Below, in pieces: positions 62,697-64,000 of a stretch of DNA of 64,000 nucleotides. The notes beneath the pieces were generated by a model. That model was given only the letters and a program-made list of their open reading frames with translations, had not been told where the DNA came from and made no database searches. This stretch comes from Microbacterium jejuense (GTDB taxonomy: Bacteria > Actinomycetota > Actinomycetes > Actinomycetales > Microbacteriaceae): assembly GCF_019511665.1 (NCBI RefSeq), contig NZ_JAEUAW010000004.1:186001-250000 (forward strand), written 5' to 3'. Numbering within the stretch: position 1 is the first letter of the stretch; the number at the start of each line of letters is the position of its first letter. The position numbers were made by a program, and so were the translations under genes.

Positions 62697-64000
62697 TCAG
62701 CTCGCGGCGGGCGCGTCCTTGCGGTGGACGAACAGCGTCTCGGTCTGCTCGATGTCCATGCCCTTCGTCTCGGGCACGCGCCACGCGACGTACACGAACG
62801 ACAGCGCCGCGAACAGCGCGTACATGCCGTAGGTGAGCGGCAGGGACCACGACGACATGGCCGGGAACGAGATCGTGATGAGGAAGTTGGCGATCCACTG
62901 CGCCCCGGCGGCCACGCCGAGCGCCTTGCCGCGGATGCGGCTCGGGAAGATCTCGCCCAGGAGCACCCACACGAGCGGTCCCCACGACGCGCCGAAGCCG
63001 ACGACGAAGACGTTCGCCGCGACGAGCGCGATCGGGCCCCACGGCGCGGGCAGCGTGACGGCGCCGTCGGCGTCGGTCTCAGAGAACACGAAGCACAGCG
63101 CCATGAGCCCGAGCGAGAGCGTCATCATCACGGAGCCGGTGAGGAGGATCGGCTTCCGGCCCACGCGGTCGACGAGGAAGATCGCGATGAGCGTGACCAG
63201 CACGTTCGTGATCGACGTGACGACGCTGATCGTGAACGAGTCGCTCTCGTCGAATCCGACCGACTGCCACAGGCTCGTCGAGTAGTAGAAGATCACGTTG
63301 ATGCCGACGAACTGCTGGAACACCGACAGGATGATGCCGACCCACACGATGCGCTGAAGCCCCAGCACCGGCCCGCGGATCGAGACGCCGGCGTTCTTGC
63401 GGTCGGCCTCGATGGCGTTCTGCAGCTCGCGGATCGTCTGCTCGAGGTCGGCCGACGGCACGAGTCGGGCGAAGATCGCGCGCGCCTCGTCGCTGCGCCC
63501 CTTCGCCAGCAGGTAGCGGGGCGACTCGGGGAGCGTGAACGAGAGGATGCCGTACACGGCCGACGGGATGACGCCGACGAGGAACATCCACCGCCACGCC
63601 TCCAGGCCGAGCCACAGGACGTTGTCGGCGCCGCCCGCGCTGTTGGCCAGCAGCGCGTCCGACAGCAGCGCCGCGAAGATGCCGATGGTGATCGCCAGCT
63701 GCTGCAGCGACGCGAGACCGCCGCGGATCTGGCGCGGCGCGATCTCGGCGATGTACGCGGGTGCGACGACCGAGGCGATGCCGATGCCGAGACCGCCGAT
63801 CACGCGCCACAGCGCGAGGTCCCACGGCGAGAAGGCGAGGCCGGCGCCGATCGACGAGACGAAGAACATGATCGCGCCGAGGAACATCACGCGCAGGCGC
63901 CCCCACCGATCCGACAGGTTGCCCGCGATGACCGCGCCCACCGCGCACCCCAGCAGCGCGATCGCGACCACGAAGCCGGTGATGACCTCGTTGAGGGCGA
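62697..64000 (-). CDS. MFS sugar porter (proton symporter), N-terminus cut by the window edge
   Basis: The frame runs from the stop at 62697 to the right edge, giving about 434 residues with the N-terminus missing. Sugar-porter signatures are clear: SDRWGRLRVM, PAYIAEIAPRQIRGGLASLQQLAITIG, PESPRYLLAKG, VFQQFVGINVIFYYS, RVGRKPILLTG, SWGPLVWVLLGEIFPSRIRGKALG and PETKG near the end. It probably imports a hexose or pentose with protons, as in XylE/GalP homologues. Confidence 0.9.
   Translation of the reverse strand, partial: ALNEVITGFVVAIALLGCAVGAVIAGNLSDRWGRLRVMFLGAIMFFVSSIGAGLAFSPWDLALWRVIGGLGIGIASVVAPAYIAEIAPRQIRGGLASLQQLAITIGIFAALLSDALLANSAGGADNVLWLGLEAWRWMFLVGVIPSAVYGILSFTLPESPRYLLAKGRSDEARAIFARLVPSADLEQTIRELQNAIEADRKNAGVSIRGPVLGLQRIVWVGIILSVFQQFVGINVIFYYSTSLWQSVGFDESDSFTISVVTSITNVLVTLIAIFLVDRVGRKPILLTGSVMMTLSLGLMALCFVFSETDADGAVTLPAPWGPIALVAANVFVVGFGASWGPLVWVLLGEIFPSRIRGKALGVAAGAQWIANFLITISFPAMSSWSLPLTYGMYALFAALSFVYVAWRVPETKGMDIEQTETLFVHRKDAPAAS

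Overview
The window is very GC-rich (roughly 70% by eye) and densely coded on both strands. The proteins are those of an actinobacterium. Class Ib ribonucleotide reductase, HspR-type (HAIR) operators, LLM-class oxidoreductases, a LigB-type ATP-dependent DNA ligase, a PMT-family mannosyltransferase and many leaderless-looking starts together point to Microbacteriaceae, most likely Microbacterium. That genus call is inference; there is no rRNA or other marker in the window. No tRNA, CRISPR array, prophage, transposase or plasmid gene was seen. It looks like ordinary chromosome rich in carbohydrate-uptake operons.

Layout. 1-215: 5' end of an MFS gene. 464-4451: nrdHIEF, preceded by paired NrdR-like boxes. 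4534-10027: a LacI-type repressor divergent from a family 1 sugar ABC importer and a GH1 glucosidase. 10243-12731: an rRNA-type methyltransferase, a MarR regulator, a DUF3817 membrane protein and a VOC protein. 12920-15475: a ClpC-like AAA+ chaperone behind two HAIR-like operators. 15539-20456: a five-gene run of two LLM oxidoreductases, an epimerase, DNA ligase LigB and a sirtuin. 20522-28691 (minus strand): a ROK repressor followed by two tandem xylose-type ABC importers. 28754-30626: a NYN-domain protein and a Gfo/Idh/MocA oxidoreductase. 30662-35245: an M20 peptidase, an O-acetylhomoserine sulfhydrylase, a mercaptopyruvate sulfurtransferase and a zinc-less quinone reductase. 35294-39253: HrpA-type helicase. 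39291-43255: an iron-siderophore ABC importer with a DtxR/IdeR-like box. 43367-48628: aldo/keto reductase, a thioredoxin-domain DUF255 protein, PMT and RsmI. 48647-58048: a complete galactan utilisation locus. 58165-61302: metG, tatD and a NUDIX hydrolase. 61314-64000: two MFS transporters, the last cut by the window edge.

How it works together. The galactan locus is the clearest system. A secreted multidomain GH53 endogalactanase cuts beta-1,4-galactan outside the cell. A lipoprotein and two MalF/MalG-like permeases import the oligosaccharides, and a GH42 beta-galactosidase finishes them inside. A divergent LacI-type repressor faces two perfect palindromic operators. The set matches the Bacillus gan genes in content. 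The 5.5-10 kb operon and the two xylose-type importers add beta-glucoside and pentose-like uptake, suggesting a plant-polysaccharide degrader.

Nothing in the window is clearly a new system. The most interesting signals are regulatory and structural. They are a dispersed repeat family (one copy translated inside the helicase), a large set of leaderless promoters including very compact divergent pairs, tandem TTCAG-N5-CTGAA operators, and a strongly over-represented GGATGCC/GGCATCC heptamer.
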